Shown in pieces: positions 1 through 8,711 of a stretch of 64,000 nt of DNA. A model generated the notes under the pieces. The model did no database searches and was not told where the DNA came from. It saw only the letters and a list, made by a program, of their open reading frames with translations. The stretch is taken from positions 1,736,001-1,800,000 of the forward strand of contig CP089930.1 of the NCBI GenBank assembly GCA_021307345.1, given 5' to 3'. The first letter of the stretch is position 1. Every line of letters starts with the position of its first letter. Made by a program: the position numbers and the translations under genes. The DNA comes from Escherichia coli. Its GTDB lineage: Bacteria; Pseudomonadota; Gammaproteobacteria; Enterobacterales; Enterobacteriaceae.

Positions 1-1042
1 CTACGCGCAGCGCAACGTTGTGTACCAGTTCTTTGTTCAGACGATCCAGGATCTGACGAGATGTTACGAACTTACCTTCTTTACCGCAGAACGGCGAGGT
101 GTTAACGCAGAAGAACATAGAAACGGTCGGCTCATCAACGGAGAGTGCCGGCAATGCTTCAACGTTTTGCGTGTCGCAAACGGTGTCAGAAATGTTCAGT
201 TCGCCAAGGCCCGTGATCGCCACGATATCGCCAGCTTCCGCCATATCGGTTTCGATACGCTCCAGACCGAGGTGGCCCAGCACTTTACCGACTTTCGCGT
301 TACGGGTTTTGCCTTCGCTATCGATGATAGTAACCTGCTGGTTCGGCTTCACTTTACCGCGCTTGATGCGGCCAATGCCGATAACACCAACATAGCTGTT
401 GTAATCGAGCTGAGAAATCTGCATCTGGAACGGACCGTCAAGGTCAACGTCCGGCGCAGGAACGTGGTCAACAATCGCCTGATACAGCGGGGTCATGTCT
501 TCCGCCATATCTTCGTGATCCAGACCCGCGATGCCGTTCAGCGCAGAAGCGTAAACGATCGGGAAGTCCAGCTGCTCATCGGTCGCGTCGAGGTTAACGA
601 ACAGGTCGAATACCTGATCCACAACCCAGTCAGGACGCGCGCCAGGGCGGTCAACTTTGTTGATAACAACAATCGGCTTCAGGCCGTAAGCAAACGCTTT
701 TTTGGTTACGAAGCGCGTTTGCGGCATCGGGCCGTCAAATGCGTCAACCACCAGCAGCACTGAGTCTACCATGGACATTACACGTTCAACTTCACCACCG
801 AAGTCGGCGTGCCCCGGGGTATCAACGATGTTGATACGGTAATCATTCCATTTGATAGCGGTGTTTTTCGCGAGGATGGTAATCCCACGCTCTTTCTCCA
901 AATCGTTGGAGTCCATCACGCGCTCTTGGGTTTCGGCACGAGAGTCGAACGTACCGGATTGTTGGAGCAGCTTGTCTACCAGGGTGGTTTTACCATGGTC
1001 TACGTGCGCGATGATGGCGATATTACGCAATTTTTCGATCAC
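1..1042 (-). CDS. typA: Ribosome-associated GTPase BipA/TypA (5' part, runs off the window)
   Basis: Translational GTPase of the EF-G/LepA group that binds the ribosome and helps 50S assembly, notably in cold and stress. About 347 of roughly 607 codons are present; the C-terminal half lies beyond position 1. The start is GTG (complement of 1040-1042), giving a protein that opens (M)[18 protein letters not shown]. This carries the P-loop G1 motif HVDHGKT, followed by the G3 motif [11 protein letters not shown] and the G4 motif NKVDRPGA. At the truncated end it reads HNVALRV, as expected for the family. It is divergent from glnA and shares a 372-bp regulatory region with it. Identification is secure; only the 3' end is unseen. 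Confidence 0.97.
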   Translation of the reverse strand, partial: MIEKLRNIAIIAHVDHGKTTLVDKLLQQSGTFDSRAETQERVMDSNDLEKERGITILAKNTAIKWNDYRINIVDTPGHADFGGEVERVMSMVDSVLLVVDAFDGPMPQTRFVTKKAFAYGLKPIVVINKVDRPGARPDWVVDQVFDLFVNLDATDEQLDFPIVYASALNGIAGLDHEDMAEDMTPLYQAIVDHVPAPDVDLDGPFQMQISQLDYNSYVGVIGIGRIKRGKVKPNQQVTIIDSEGKTRNAKVGKVLGHLGLERIETDMAEAGDIVAITGLGELNISDTVCDTQNVEALPALSVDEPTVSMFFCVNTSPFCGKEGKFVTSRQILDRLNKELVHNVALRV

Positions 1043-1147
1043 AACTTTGCCTCAGGCATTAGAAATAGCGCGTTATTGTACACGGATTAATCGCACTACA
1101 AAACAGGATCACAAACATCCTCCGCAAACAAGTATTGCAGAGTCCCT

Positions 1148-1165
1148 TTGTGATCGCTTTCACGG
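1148..1165 (+). promoter_or_regulatory. CRP site of the upstream glnA promoter (glnAp1)
   Basis: The sequence TGTGATCGCTTTCACG fits the CRP consensus TGTGA-N6-TCACA with one mismatch. It lies about 250 bp upstream of glnA, where the sigma-70 promoter glnAp1 is known in E. coli. It may also affect divergent typA. Confidence 0.75.
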
Positions 1166-1193
1166 AGCATAAAAAGGGTTATCCAAAGGTCAT

Positions 1194-1210
1194 TGCACCA
1201 ATATGGTGCT
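1194..1210 (+). promoter_or_regulatory. NtrC enhancer site 1 of glnA
   Basis: TGCACCAATATGGTGCT is a near-perfect dyad (GCACC-N5-GGTGC) matching the NtrC binding consensus. It lies about 130 bp upstream of the sigma-54 promoter, the usual enhancer distance. Bound phospho-NtrC activates glnAp2 and represses glnAp1. Confidence 0.9.
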
Positions 1211-1226
1211 TAATGTTTCCATTGAA

Positions 1227-1242
1227 GCACTATATTGGTGCA
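1227..1242 (+). promoter_or_regulatory. NtrC enhancer site 2 of glnA
   Basis: GCACTATATTGGTGCA is a second NtrC dyad. Its centre lies about 32 bp (three helical turns) from that of site 1, which allows cooperative binding. A weaker related match (TGGTGC...TTTTGCAC) follows at about 1255-1273. Confidence 0.88.
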
Positions 1243-1314
1243 ACATTCACATCATGGTGCAGCCCTTTTGCACGATGTTAAGCATGATAACGCCTTTTAG
1301 GGGCAATTTAAAAG

Positions 1315-1330
1315 TTGGCACAGATTTCGC
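1315..1330 (+). promoter_or_regulatory. Sigma-54 promoter glnAp2
   Basis: TTGGCACAGATTTCGC has the -24 GG and -12 GC elements with 10-bp spacing typical of RpoN promoters. Transcription would start near 1342, about 70 bp before the glnA start codon. This is the nitrogen-limitation promoter of glnALG. Confidence 0.9.
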
Positions 1331-1414
1331 TTTATCTTTTTTACGGCGACACGGCCAAAATAATTGCAGATTTCGTTACCACGACGACAATGACCAATCC
1401 AGGAGAGTTAAAGT

Positions 1415-2824
1415 ATGTCCGCTGAACACGTACTGACGATGCTGAACGAGCACGAAGTGAAGTTTGTTGATTTGCGCTTCACCGATACCAAAGGTAAAGA
1501 ACAGCACGTCACTATCCCTGCTCATCAGGTGAATGCTGAATTCTTCGAAGAAGGCAAAATGTTTGACGGCTCCTCGATTGGCGGCTGGAAAGGCATTAAC
1601 GAATCCGACATGGTGCTGATGCCAGACGCATCCACCGCAGTGATTGACCCGTTCTTCGCCGACTCTACCCTGATTATCCGTTGCGATATCCTTGAACCTG
1701 GCACCCTGCAAGGCTATGACCGCGACCCGCGCTCCATCGCGAAGCGCGCCGAAGATTACCTGCGTTCCACTGGCATTGCCGACACCGTACTGTTCGGGCC
1801 AGAACCTGAATTCTTCCTGTTCGATGACATCCGTTTCGGATCATCTATCTCCGGTTCTCACGTTGCTATCGACGATATCGAAGGCGCATGGAACTCCTCC
1901 ACCAAATATGAAGGTGGTAACAAAGGTCACCGTCCGGCAGTGAAAGGCGGTTACTTCCCGGTTCCGCCAGTAGACTCTGCTCAGGATATTCGTTCTGAAA
2001 TGTGTCTGGTGATGGAACAGATGGGTCTGGTGGTTGAAGCGCATCACCACGAAGTAGCGACAGCTGGTCAGAACGAAGTGGCAACCCGCTTCAATACCAT
2101 GACCAAAAAAGCTGACGAAATTCAGATCTACAAATATGTTGTGCACAACGTGGCGCACCGCTTCGGTAAAACCGCGACCTTTATGCCAAAACCGATGTTT
2201 GGTGATAACGGCTCCGGTATGCACTGCCACATGTCGCTGTCTAAAAACGGCGTTAACCTGTTCGCGGGCGATAAATACGCAGGTCTGTCTGAGCAGGCGC
2301 TGTACTACATTGGCGGCGTAATCAAACACGCTAAAGCGATTAACGCCCTGGCAAACCCGACCACCAACTCTTATAAGCGTCTGGTTCCGGGCTACGAAGC
2401 GCCGGTTATGCTGGCTTACTCTGCGCGTAACCGTTCTGCGTCTATCCGTATTCCAGTGGTTGCGTCTCCGAAAGCACGTCGTATCGAAGTACGTTTCCCG
2501 GACCCGGCGGCTAACCCGTACCTGTGCTTTGCTGCCCTGCTGATGGCCGGTCTTGATGGTATCAAGAACAAGATCCATCCGGGCGAAGCCATGGACAAAA
2601 ACCTGTATGACCTGCCGCCAGAAGAAGCGAAAGAGATCCCACAGGTTGCAGGCTCTCTGGAAGAAGCACTGAACGAACTGGATCTGGATCGCGAGTTCCT
2701 GAAAGCCGGTGGCGTGTTCACTGATGAAGCAATCGATGCGTACATCGCCCTGCGTCGCGAAGAAGATGACCGCGTGCGTATGACTCCGCATCCGGTAGAG
2801 TTTGAACTGTACTACAGCGTCTAA
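1415..2824 (+). CDS. glnA: Glutamine synthetase (type I)
   Basis: Makes glutamine from glutamate, ammonia and ATP, the main ammonium assimilation step at low nitrogen; a cytoplasmic dodecamer. The 469 residues match the E. coli length. The beta-grasp signature DGSSIGGW is at about 51-58, the metal-binding [10 protein letters not shown] at about 128-137, and the ATP-binding segment with NGSGMHCH near 264-271. The adenylylation tyrosine sits in NLYDLPPEE near residue 398, so GlnE can inactivate the enzyme. The start ATG has a strong Shine-Dalgarno (AGGAG). It is first in the glnALG operon and is driven by glnAp1 and glnAp2 through CRP, NtrC and sigma-54. Confidence 0.99.
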   Translation: MSAEHVLTMLNEHEVKFVDLRFTDTKGKEQHVTIPAHQVNAEFFEEGKMFDGSSIGGWKGINESDMVLMPDASTAVIDPFFADSTLIIRCDILEPGTLQGYDRDPRSIAKRAEDYLRSTGIADTVLFGPEPEFFLFDDIRFGSSISGSHVAIDDIEGAWNSSTKYEGGNKGHRPAVKGGYFPVPPVDSAQDIRSEMCLVMEQMGLVVEAHHHEVATAGQNEVATRFNTMTKKADEIQIYKYVVHNVAHRFGKTATFMPKPMFGDNGSGMHCHMSLSKNGVNLFAGDKYAGLSEQALYYIGGVIKHAKAINALANPTTNSYKRLVPGYEAPVMLAYSARNRSASIRIPVVASPKARRIEVRFPDPAANPYLCFAALLMAGLDGIKNKIHPGEAMDKNLYDLPPEEAKEIPQVAGSLEEALNELDLDREFLKAGGVFTDEAIDAYIALRREEDDRVRMTPHPVEFELYYSV

Positions 2825-2841
2825 TAGTTGAAGTTGTACTA

Positions 2842-2862
2842 CCCGGCGCGAACAACGCCGGG
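2842..2862 (+). terminator. GC-rich hairpin just after glnA
   Basis: CCCGGCG, a seven-base loop, then CGCCGGG, 18 bp after the glnA stop. No U-tract follows, so it is more likely an mRNA-stabilising or partial-termination hairpin between glnA and glnL than a strong terminator. Confidence 0.5.
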
Positions 2863-2867
2863 GGTTC

Positions 2868-3010
2868 AAACCAGGCCCATCTGGCGTAATTGTTGCAGCC
2901 AGTTTGAACACGGACAGCGCGCAGAACCCCGAGCGTACATCGGTACGTGAGGAGTTCGAGCACTGCCCAAGTTCAAAATGGCAAATAAAATAGCCTGATG
3001 GGACTGGTTT
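2868..3010. repeat. 143-bp intergenic element with terminal inverted repeats
   Basis: The ends are AAACCAGGCCCATC (2868-2881) and its inverted partner GATGGGACTGGTTT (2997-3010), 13 of 14 positions complementary. Inside is an imperfect long hairpin centred on CGTAC-ATCG-GTACG (2934-2947), flanked by further pairing GGACAG/CTGCCC. This layout resembles the dispersed intergenic repeats of E. coli (RSA-type elements, by recollection). It lies in the glnA 3' untranslated region, before the terminator. Confidence 0.6.
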
Positions 3011-3055
3011 TTAGTTGCCGTGGAAATTTCAGCCCATCTCTGCATGGGCTTTTTT
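2990..3055 (+). ncRNA. glnZ: Probable GlnZ sRNA region (3' end of the glnA transcript)
   Basis: An sRNA named GlnZ has been described as processed from the glnA 3' UTR in enterobacteria. The only intrinsic terminator downstream of glnA is at 3031-3055, so the sRNA 3' end should be there. The 5' processing site cannot be read from sequence and the start given is a guess. The 143-bp repeat lies directly upstream and may form part of the precursor. Confidence 0.4.
3031..3055 (+). terminator. glnA intrinsic terminator
   Basis: The stem AGCCCAT/ATGGGCT with a six-base loop is followed at once by a U-tract of at least five T. It ends most glnA transcripts before glnL; readthrough and glnLp supply glnLG. 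Confidence 0.85.
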
Positions 3056-3100
3056 CTCCGTCAATTCTCTGATGCTTCGCGCTTTTTATCCGTAAAAAGC

Positions 3101-3122
3101 TATAATGCACTAAAATGGTGCA
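3101..3122 (+). promoter_or_regulatory. glnL promoter -10 with overlapping NtrC site
   Basis: A consensus -10 TATAAT (3101-3106) runs into TGCACTAAAATGGTGCA (3106-3122), a dyad of the NtrC type. An NtrC site over the start point fits the known autorepression of glnLp. Confidence 0.85.
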
Positions 3123-3142
3123 ACTGTTCAGGAGACTGCTTT

Positions 3143-4192
3143 ATGGCAACAGGCACGCAGCCCGATGCTGGGCAGATCCTCAACTCGCTGATTAACAGTA
3201 TTTTGTTAATCGATGACAACCTGGCGATTCATTACGCCAACCCCGCTGCGCAACAACTGCTCGCCCAAAGCTCCCGCAAATTGTTCGGTACGCCGTTACC
3301 GGAACTGTTGAGCTACTTCTCATTAAATATCGAGCTGATGCAAGAAAGTCTGGAGGCGGGGCAAGGTTTTACCGATAACGAAGTGACGCTGGTGATCGAC
3401 GGGCGCTCGCATATCCTTTCTGTGACGGCTCAGCGTATGCCGGACGGCATGATCCTGCTGGAGATGGCACCAATGGATAACCAGCGCCGCTTAAGTCAGG
3501 AACAGCTACAGCACGCCCAGCAGGTAGCTGCCCGCGATTTGGTACGCGGCCTGGCACATGAGATTAAAAATCCGCTTGGCGGTTTACGTGGCGCGGCGCA
3601 GCTGCTCAGCAAAGCATTACCTGACCCGTCACTGCTGGAATATACCAAAGTGATTATCGAACAGGCGGACCGGCTGCGAAATCTGGTCGACCGTCTGTTG
3701 GGGCCGCAGCTGCCCGGTACGCGCGTTACCGAAAGTATTCACAAAGTGGCTGAACGCGTGGTGACGCTGGTGTCGATGGAACTGCCTGATAACGTGCGGT
3801 TGATTCGTGATTACGACCCCAGCCTGCCGGAACTGGCGCACGATCCGGATCAAATTGAACAGGTATTACTGAATATTGTGCGTAATGCGCTACAGGCGCT
3901 GGGGCCGGAAGGCGGCGAAATTATTCTGCGTACCCGCACGGCTTTCCAGCTGACCTTGCACGGTGAGCGTTATCGGCTGGCAGCGCGGATCGATGTGGAA
4001 GATAACGGGCCGGGTATCCCGCCTCACTTACAGGATACGCTGTTTTACCCGATGGTCAGCGGTCGCGAAGGCGGCACCGGGCTTGGCTTATCCATTGCCC
4101 GTAATTTGATTGATCAGCATTCAGGCAAAATTGAATTTACCAGTTGGCCAGGTCATACCGAGTTCTCGGTTTACCTGCCTATCAGGAAATAA
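3143..4192 (+). CDS. glnL: Nitrogen sensor histidine kinase/phosphatase NtrB (NR-II)
   Basis: Cytoplasmic kinase that phosphorylates NtrC under nitrogen limitation and dephosphorylates it when bound by PII (GlnB). The start ATG at 3143 gives [11 protein letters not shown] and 349 aa, the family length, with GGAG upstream; an in-frame upstream start at 3020 would run through the promoter and is rejected. An N-terminal PAS domain is followed by the H-box [12 protein letters not shown] (His near 139), an N-box near [18 protein letters not shown], and G boxes DNGPGIP and [12 protein letters not shown]. There is no transmembrane segment. It is the second gene of glnALG, 12 bp before glnG. Confidence 0.98.
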
Positions 4193-4203
4193 AGGTGACG
4201 TTT

Positions 4204-5613
4204 ATGCAACGAGGGATAGTCTGGGTAGTCGATGACGATAGTTCCATCCGTTGGGTGCTTGAACGTGCGCTCGCTGGGGCGGGTTTAACCTGTACGACGT
4301 TTGAGAACGGCGCGGAGGTGCTGGAGGCACTGGCGAGTAAAACGCCGGATGTACTGCTTTCAGACATCCGTATGCCCGGAATGGACGGACTGGCGTTGCT
4401 CAAGCAAATTAAACAACGCCATCCAATGCTTCCGGTCATCATTATGACCGCGCACTCGGATCTGGATGCCGCTGTCAGCGCCTATCAACAAGGGGCGTTT
4501 GATTATCTGCCCAAACCGTTTGATATCGACGAAGCCGTGGCGCTGGTTGAGCGCGCCATCAGCCATTATCAGGAACAGCAGCAGCCGCGCAATATTCAGC
4601 TTAACGGCCCGACGACCGATATCATCGGCGAAGCGCCAGCCATGCAGGACGTGTTCCGTATTATCGGTCGGCTTTCGCGTTCTTCCATTAGTGTGTTGAT
4701 CAATGGCGAGTCCGGCACCGGTAAAGAGCTGGTCGCTCATGCCCTGCATCGCCACAGTCCGCGTGCCAAAGCGCCGTTTATCGCGCTGAATATGGCGGCT
4801 ATCCCAAAAGATTTGATCGAATCAGAACTGTTCGGTCACGAGAAAGGCGCGTTTACTGGCGCGAATACTATTCGCCAGGGGCGTTTTGAACAGGCCGATG
4901 GCGGCACGTTATTTCTCGACGAAATTGGCGATATGCCGCTGGATGTGCAGACGCGTTTGCTGCGCGTGCTGGCAGACGGTCAGTTTTACCGCGTTGGCGG
5001 CTATGCGCCGGTGAAAGTGGATGTGCGTATTATTGCCGCGACTCACCAGAACCTGGAACTGCGCGTACAGGAAGGCAAGTTCCGTGAGGATCTTTTCCAC
5101 CGCCTGAACGTTATCCGCGTTCATCTGCCGCCACTGCGTGAGCGTCGGGAAGATATTCCCCGCCTGGCACGCCATTTTTTACAGGTTGCCGCGCGCGAAC
5201 TGGGCGTAGAAGCGAAGTTGCTGCATCCGGAAACCGAAGCCGCCCTGACGCGTCTGGCATGGCCGGGGAACGTGCGCCAACTGGAAAACACCTGCCGCTG
5301 GTTAACGGTGATGGCCGCCGGACAGGAAGTGTTGATTCAGGATTTGCCCGGCGAACTGTTTGAATCTACGGTTCCGGAAAGTCCTTCCACTATGCAACCG
5401 GACAGTTGGGCAACGTTGTTAGCGCAATGGGCAGATCGGGCGCTGCGTTCCGGTCATCAAAACCTGCTTTCTGAAGCGCAGCCAGAGCTGGAGCGGACGT
5501 TACTGACCACTGCTTTGCGACATACGCAGGGGCATAAACAAGAAGCAGCGCGACTGCTTGGTTGGGGACGTAACACCCTGACACGTAAGTTAAAAGAGTT
5601 GGGGATGGAGTGA
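4204..5613 (+). CDS. glnG: Nitrogen response regulator NtrC (NR-I)
   Basis: Sigma-54 enhancer-binding activator of nitrogen-assimilation genes. The start ATG at 4204 gives [12 protein letters not shown] and 469 aa. The receiver domain (about 1-120) has the phosphorylated Asp in [12 protein letters not shown] (Asp54) and Lys in YLPKPF. The AAA+ domain (about 140-370) shows Walker A GESGTGKE, the sigma-54 contact loop GAFTGA, and the Walker B region [13 protein letters not shown]. The C-terminal Fis-like helix-turn-helix ([20 protein letters not shown]) binds the dyads seen upstream of glnA and glnL. It is co-transcribed with glnL, its cognate kinase. Confidence 0.99.
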   Translation: MQRGIVWVVDDDSSIRWVLERALAGAGLTCTTFENGAEVLEALASKTPDVLLSDIRMPGMDGLALLKQIKQRHPMLPVIIMTAHSDLDAAVSAYQQGAFDYLPKPFDIDEAVALVERAISHYQEQQQPRNIQLNGPTTDIIGEAPAMQDVFRIIGRLSRSSISVLINGESGTGKELVAHALHRHSPRAKAPFIALNMAAIPKDLIESELFGHEKGAFTGANTIRQGRFEQADGGTLFLDEIGDMPLDVQTRLLRVLADGQFYRVGGYAPVKVDVRIIAATHQNLELRVQEGKFREDLFHRLNVIRVHLPPLRERREDIPRLARHFLQVAARELGVEAKLLHPETEAALTRLAWPGNVRQLENTCRWLTVMAAGQEVLIQDLPGELFESTVPESPSTMQPDSWATLLAQWADRALRSGHQNLLSEAQPELERTLLTTALRHTQGHKQEAARLLGWGRNTLTRKLKELGME

Positions 5614-5644
5614 TTCACGGCTGGTGTGTAAAGATTGATTATTG

Positions 5645-5670
5645 AGCGCAAATTGCTGTTATTTTGCGCT
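5645..5670 (+). terminator. glnALG operon hairpin
   Basis: AGCGCAAA (5645-5652) pairs with TTTGCGCT (5663-5670), about 30 bp after the glnG stop. The following T-run is short, so termination may be partial. Confidence 0.6.
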
Positions 5671-5724
5671 TTACTGTTCTGATAAGTTCAGTATGATCTT
5701 GCCCGGAATACGGGGGAAGTCATT

Positions 5725-5835
5725 ATGCTGGAATCAATAATTAATCTGGTATCGAGTGGCGCAGTTGATAGCCACACACCGCAAACTGCCGTTGCGGCCA
5801 TCCTGTGTGTCGCGATGATTGGGCTGTTTAGCTGA
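5725..5835 (+). CDS. yshB: Small membrane protein YshB (36 aa)
   Basis: A 36-codon ORF starting MLESIINLVSSGAVD and ending MIGLFS, with GGGGGAAG as Shine-Dalgarno 7 bp upstream. It matches the small protein YshB as I recall it from K-12. The C-terminal half (about residues 20-36, AVAAILCVAMIGLFS) is hydrophobic and likely forms one membrane helix. The function in E. coli is not established; the Salmonella homologue has been linked to intracellular survival. It lies 111 bp downstream of glnG after a weak terminator, so it may receive nitrogen-regulated readthrough. Confidence 0.85.
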   Translation: MLESIINLVSSGAVDSHTPQTAVAAILCVAMIGLFS

Positions 5836-5892
5836 AGCTCGTTATAGACTGCTGAGTAGCCAATGCGAGCCTGATCGTCTCCCTGGAAGGCA

Positions 5893-5976
5893 AGAGGGCC
5901 AGAGTGAGGGTCATTGTTCGCATCGATGCCGGCATGTTCCCCTCACCCTAACCCTCTCCCCAATGGGGCGAGGGGA
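5893..5976. repeat. Purine/pyrimidine-rich intergenic repeat
   Basis: AGAGGGCCAGAGTGAGGG (5893-5910) is an imperfect inverse of CCCTCACCCTAACCCTCT (5940-5957), 15 of 18 positions. A further fold, CTCCCC-aat-GGGGCGAGGGG, follows. The CCCTCACCCTAACCCTCTCC text recurs in E. coli intergenic regions as I recall it. Confidence 0.55.
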
Positions 5977-6013
5977 CAGTTCGCATTCTTTTGTGAGGTT
6001 TGTCATCAATCTC

Positions 6014-6052
6014 ATGGCGCTTCGTTTATCATCCTTATAAACGAAGCGCCAT
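6014..6052. terminator. 16-bp perfect hairpin between yshB and hemN
   Basis: ATGGCGCTTCGTTTAT (6014-6029) and its exact inverse (6037-6052) flank a 7-base loop, 8 bp beyond the hemN stop codon. There is no T-tract on either side. It is placed as a shared 3' end for the convergent yshB and hemN transcripts. Confidence 0.55.
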
Positions 6053-6059
6053 TCACAAT

Positions 6060-7433
6060 TTAAATCACCCGTGAGAACTGCTGCATCCGCGCTTTCTGGC
6101 GCAGATAAGTATCAAAGCACATGCAGATGTTGCGGATCAGCAAGCGGCCTTTTGCCGTCACCTGAATCCCCTTCTCATTGACATCCACCAGCCCATCTTT
6201 TGCTAACGGGGCGAGAAGCTTGAGATCTTCCGCAAAGTAATCAGCGAAGTGCAAATCCCACTGTTGCTCAATGGGGGCGTAATCCAGACGGAAATTGCAG
6301 ATAAGTGACTTAATCACATCGCGGCGAATACAGTCATCGCGCGTTAGCGCAATACCGCGCCACAGCGCATTGCCTTGTTCATCCACCTGCTGATAGTACT
6401 GCTTCAACTCTTTCTGGTTTTGCGCGTAGCAGTCGCCAATCATGCTGATGGCTGAAACGCCCATCCCCAGCAGGTCGGTATCCCCCTGAGTGGTGTAGCC
6501 CTGGAAATTACGATGTAGCACGCCTTCACGCTGGGCCACCGCCAGCTCGTCATCCGGACGGGCAAAGTGATCCATACCGATAAACTGATAGCCCGATTGC
6601 GTCAGGAAGGCGATGGTTTCCTGCAGGATATCGAGTTTCTGCTGCGGACTCGGCAGGTCAGTATCTTTGATTTTACGCTGAGCAGCAAAAATGGTCGGCA
6701 AATGCGCGTAGTTAAAGACGCTCAGACGATCGGGGTTCAGCTCCGCCACGCGTTTCAGGGTAAAGGCGAAACTCTCCGGCGTCTGTTTCGGCAGGCCGTA
6801 AATCAGGTCAATGTTGGTGGAGGTAAAGCCAATCTCACGCGCATGGTTAAGCAGCGCAAAGATGAATTCTTCATCCTGCTCGCGATTGACCAGACGCTGT
6901 ACTTCTTTGTTGAAGTCCTGCACGCCCATGCTCAGGCGATTAAATCCTTCGGAACGTAAATGATCGAGTACATCCAGTTCGATTTCACGCGGATCGACTT
7001 CGATCGAGATTTCCGCGTCGGCATTAAACTGGAAGTTTTCCCGCAGCAGCTTCATCAGGCGGCTGATTTGCGCTTTATTCAGGTACGTCGGCGTACCGCC
7101 ACCCCAGTGCAACTGACTAACGTGACGCCCGGCAAACAGCGGTGCACGATGAACGATTTCTTGCTCCAGCGCGTCCAGATACTGATCGGCCTTGTGCTGC
7201 TGGCGTGTAACAATCTTATTGCAACCACAGAAGTAGCAAAGCTTATGGCAGAACGGGATATGAACGTAGAGAGATAATGGGCGCTCAGGGTAGCGCGCCA
7301 CGGCTTGTAAAAACGCCTGTTCGCCGAAGTCTTCTGAAAACTCCAGCGCGGTCGGGTACGAGGTGTATCGTGGCCCGGAATAGTTATATTTCTGGATCAG
7401 GGCCAGATCCCAGTCGATTTGCTGTACAGACAT
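6060..7433 (-). CDS. hemN: Oxygen-independent coproporphyrinogen III dehydrogenase
   Basis: Radical-SAM enzyme that converts coproporphyrinogen III to protoporphyrinogen IX in anaerobic haem synthesis. The ATG at 7433 gives MSVQQIDWDL and 457 aa, with GGAAGGAG about 5 bases upstream; a GTG two codons earlier is less well placed. The iron-sulphur motif CHKLCYFCGC holds the CxxxCxxC cysteines (about residues 62, 66 and 69), followed by the SAM-binding GGGTPTYL. The C-terminal HemN domain is complete. It lies downstream of yihI, with a small ORF whose stop falls in the hemN ribosome-binding region. Confidence 0.98.
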   Translation of the reverse strand: MSVQQIDWDLALIQKYNYSGPRYTSYPTALEFSEDFGEQAFLQAVARYPERPLSLYVHIPFCHKLCYFCGCNKIVTRQQHKADQYLDALEQEIVHRAPLFAGRHVSQLHWGGGTPTYLNKAQISRLMKLLRENFQFNADAEISIEVDPREIELDVLDHLRSEGFNRLSMGVQDFNKEVQRLVNREQDEEFIFALLNHAREIGFTSTNIDLIYGLPKQTPESFAFTLKRVAELNPDRLSVFNYAHLPTIFAAQRKIKDTDLPSPQQKLDILQETIAFLTQSGYQFIGMDHFARPDDELAVAQREGVLHRNFQGYTTQGDTDLLGMGVSAISMIGDCYAQNQKELKQYYQQVDEQGNALWRGIALTRDDCIRRDVIKSLICNFRLDYAPIEQQWDLHFADYFAEDLKLLAPLAKDGLVDVNEKGIQVTAKGRLLIRNICMCFDTYLRQKARMQQFSRVI

Positions 7434-7435
7434 AC

Positions 7436-7609
7436 TCACTCCTTCCGATGGCGTCTCTGGCGGCTACGCCGTACCGGCGGATGCCCGTTTCGGGTCATCA
7501 GCCGGTTGCGCAGCCACTTTTGTCGCCGCGACAACCGCCGTAGTTTAACGAATAACCACACCAGATAACATATAACCGGAAGGGTTATCAGCAGAATGGG
7601 AAGGCCCAC
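7436..7609 (-). CDS. Unassigned 57-aa membrane-type small ORF between yihI and hemN
   Basis: A GTG-initiated frame of 57 codons plus TGA fills the gap between yihI and hemN. The N-terminal 22 residues (VGLPILLITLPVICYLVWLF) are strongly hydrophobic and followed by a very basic tail rich in Arg, ending RQRRHRKE. This is the layout of a single-pass small membrane protein with a cytoplasmic positive tail. Its TGA lies 2 bp before the hemN ATG, which suggests translational coupling. The Shine-Dalgarno is weak. I do not recognise it; DUF2489-type proteins occupy this position in some gamma-proteobacteria, but homology is unproven. Confidence 0.4.
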   Translation of the reverse strand: MGLPILLITLPVICYLVWLFVKLRRLSRRQKWLRNRLMTRNGHPPVRRSRQRRHRKE

Positions 7610-7621
7610 GGTGGCAATCCG

Positions 7622-8131
7622 TTAGTTGCCCCGCAGCAGACGCATCATGTCTTCTTGCTTCTCGTCTTCTTCCTCTTCTTCATCGTCGTCATAAGAGAGG
7701 CCGAGTTTCTGCATCAACTCATCAATACGATCCAGTTTGGCATCAACCCAGGATTGCTCTTCGACGCTCAGGGTTTCGCCTGCTTCCAGACGTTCCAGCA
7801 GCGCATCCAGACGCTCATCCGTTTCCAGTAACTCCAACTCCGCCTGCGGTGAAAGCATAGGTTTCTCACTCTTCGGTTTGTGCTGTTTGGTGACTTTTTC
7901 AGTCACGCCCAATGGAATAGGGGTTTTACTACCAATACGTGGATCTTTCGGTGCGTTCTGGCCTTTGTTGCCTGATGTCGTTTTACCGCCCGCTGCGCGG
8001 CTGCCCGGCGCATGACCGCGACGTTTTTTCTGGCGCTTGCGGTCACGAGCTTCCTGATCCAGCTCCTCGCGTGTTTTTCGACGCGCTTTTGCGTGACCTT
8101 TGCTGCGTGAGTTTGAAGATGATGGTTTCAT
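7622..8131 (-). CDS. yihI: Der GTPase-activating protein YihI
   Basis: Activator of the ribosome-assembly GTPase Der (EngA), thought to delay late 50S maturation. The ATG at 8131 gives [19 protein letters not shown] and 169 aa, the known length; an upstream in-frame start would add 21 residues overlapping its own promoter. The N-terminal half is highly basic ([14 protein letters not shown]) and the C-terminus has a long acidic run ([14 protein letters not shown]), which is the family pattern. It is followed by the small ORF and hemN on the same strand. CsrC is encoded immediately upstream, also on the minus strand. Confidence 0.96.
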   Translation of the reverse strand: MKPSSSNSRSKGHAKARRKTREELDQEARDRKRQKKRRGHAPGSRAAGGKTTSGNKGQNAPKDPRIGSKTPIPLGVTEKVTKQHKPKSEKPMLSPQAELELLETDERLDALLERLEAGETLSVEEQSWVDAKLDRIDELMQKLGLSYDDDEEEEEDEKQEDMMRLLRGN

Positions 8132-8196
8132 AATGATTCGTCTTTTTGCCGTTTTATTCAGTATAGATTTGCGGCGGAATCTAACAGAAAGCAAGC

Positions 8197-8441
8197 AAAG
8201 AAAAAAGGCGACAGATTACTCTGTCGCCTTTTTTCCTGACTCATAACCCTTAACGGGTCTTACAATCCTTGCAGGCCGCCAACACACCCTGTTTTTCCAT
8301 TAGCCAGAACATTCCGTGTTGATTCCATTTCCGTTTAATTACGTCTCCGGACGTTTGTCTTCCTGACAATCCTCTGTCTTCGCCTCCTGGCGCTCCTGAC
8401 CCTCATCCTGAGTCATCTTCCTGTTAGCGTCCTCGCTCTAT
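8197..8441 (-). ncRNA. csrC: CsrC regulatory RNA
   Basis: About 245-nt RNA that sequesters the CsrA translation regulator. On the minus strand it begins ATAGAGCGAGGACGCTAACA (5' end at 8441). It carries many GGA-containing CsrA sites in loops (AGGACG, CAGGAAG, AGGATG, CAGGAG, CCGGAG). It ends with the terminator hairpin AAGGCGACAGAG/CTGTCGCCTTTTTT (about 8201-8228). It sits between engB and yihI as in K-12. Its expression is known to depend on UvrY. The 270 bp from 8442 to the engB start is AT-rich promoter DNA with no further gene seen. Confidence 0.93.
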
Positions 8442-8711
8442 GGGTGCTACTTTACGCTTCTGCGCTAAACAAACAATAAACTATCATCAGTATTTTCTCA
8501 TTTTCAGATTATTGTATAAAACTAATCACATGATTTATTTGACCTATTTGACATGCATCGCAGAATTTTCTCTTCGATTTCGCATAAAGATGATCGGCAA
8601 TGTCTCACAAAGTATGTGGCTTTTACTTACACCATGCCCCCCGAAAAATCCGTCTTTTATTGTGGTTCAGGTATAATCGCTGAAAAGCTTTGACTGACGG
8701 AGACGACCGCT

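Noticed and set aside
20-1172. Plus-strand open frames at the left end, including one of 247 codons
   Set aside because: They are antisense to typA, whose minus-strand translation gives the GTPase motifs.
1841-2911. 356-codon minus-strand frame over glnA
   Set aside because: It is antisense to glnA; its composition is that of a shadow frame, with no recognisable domain.
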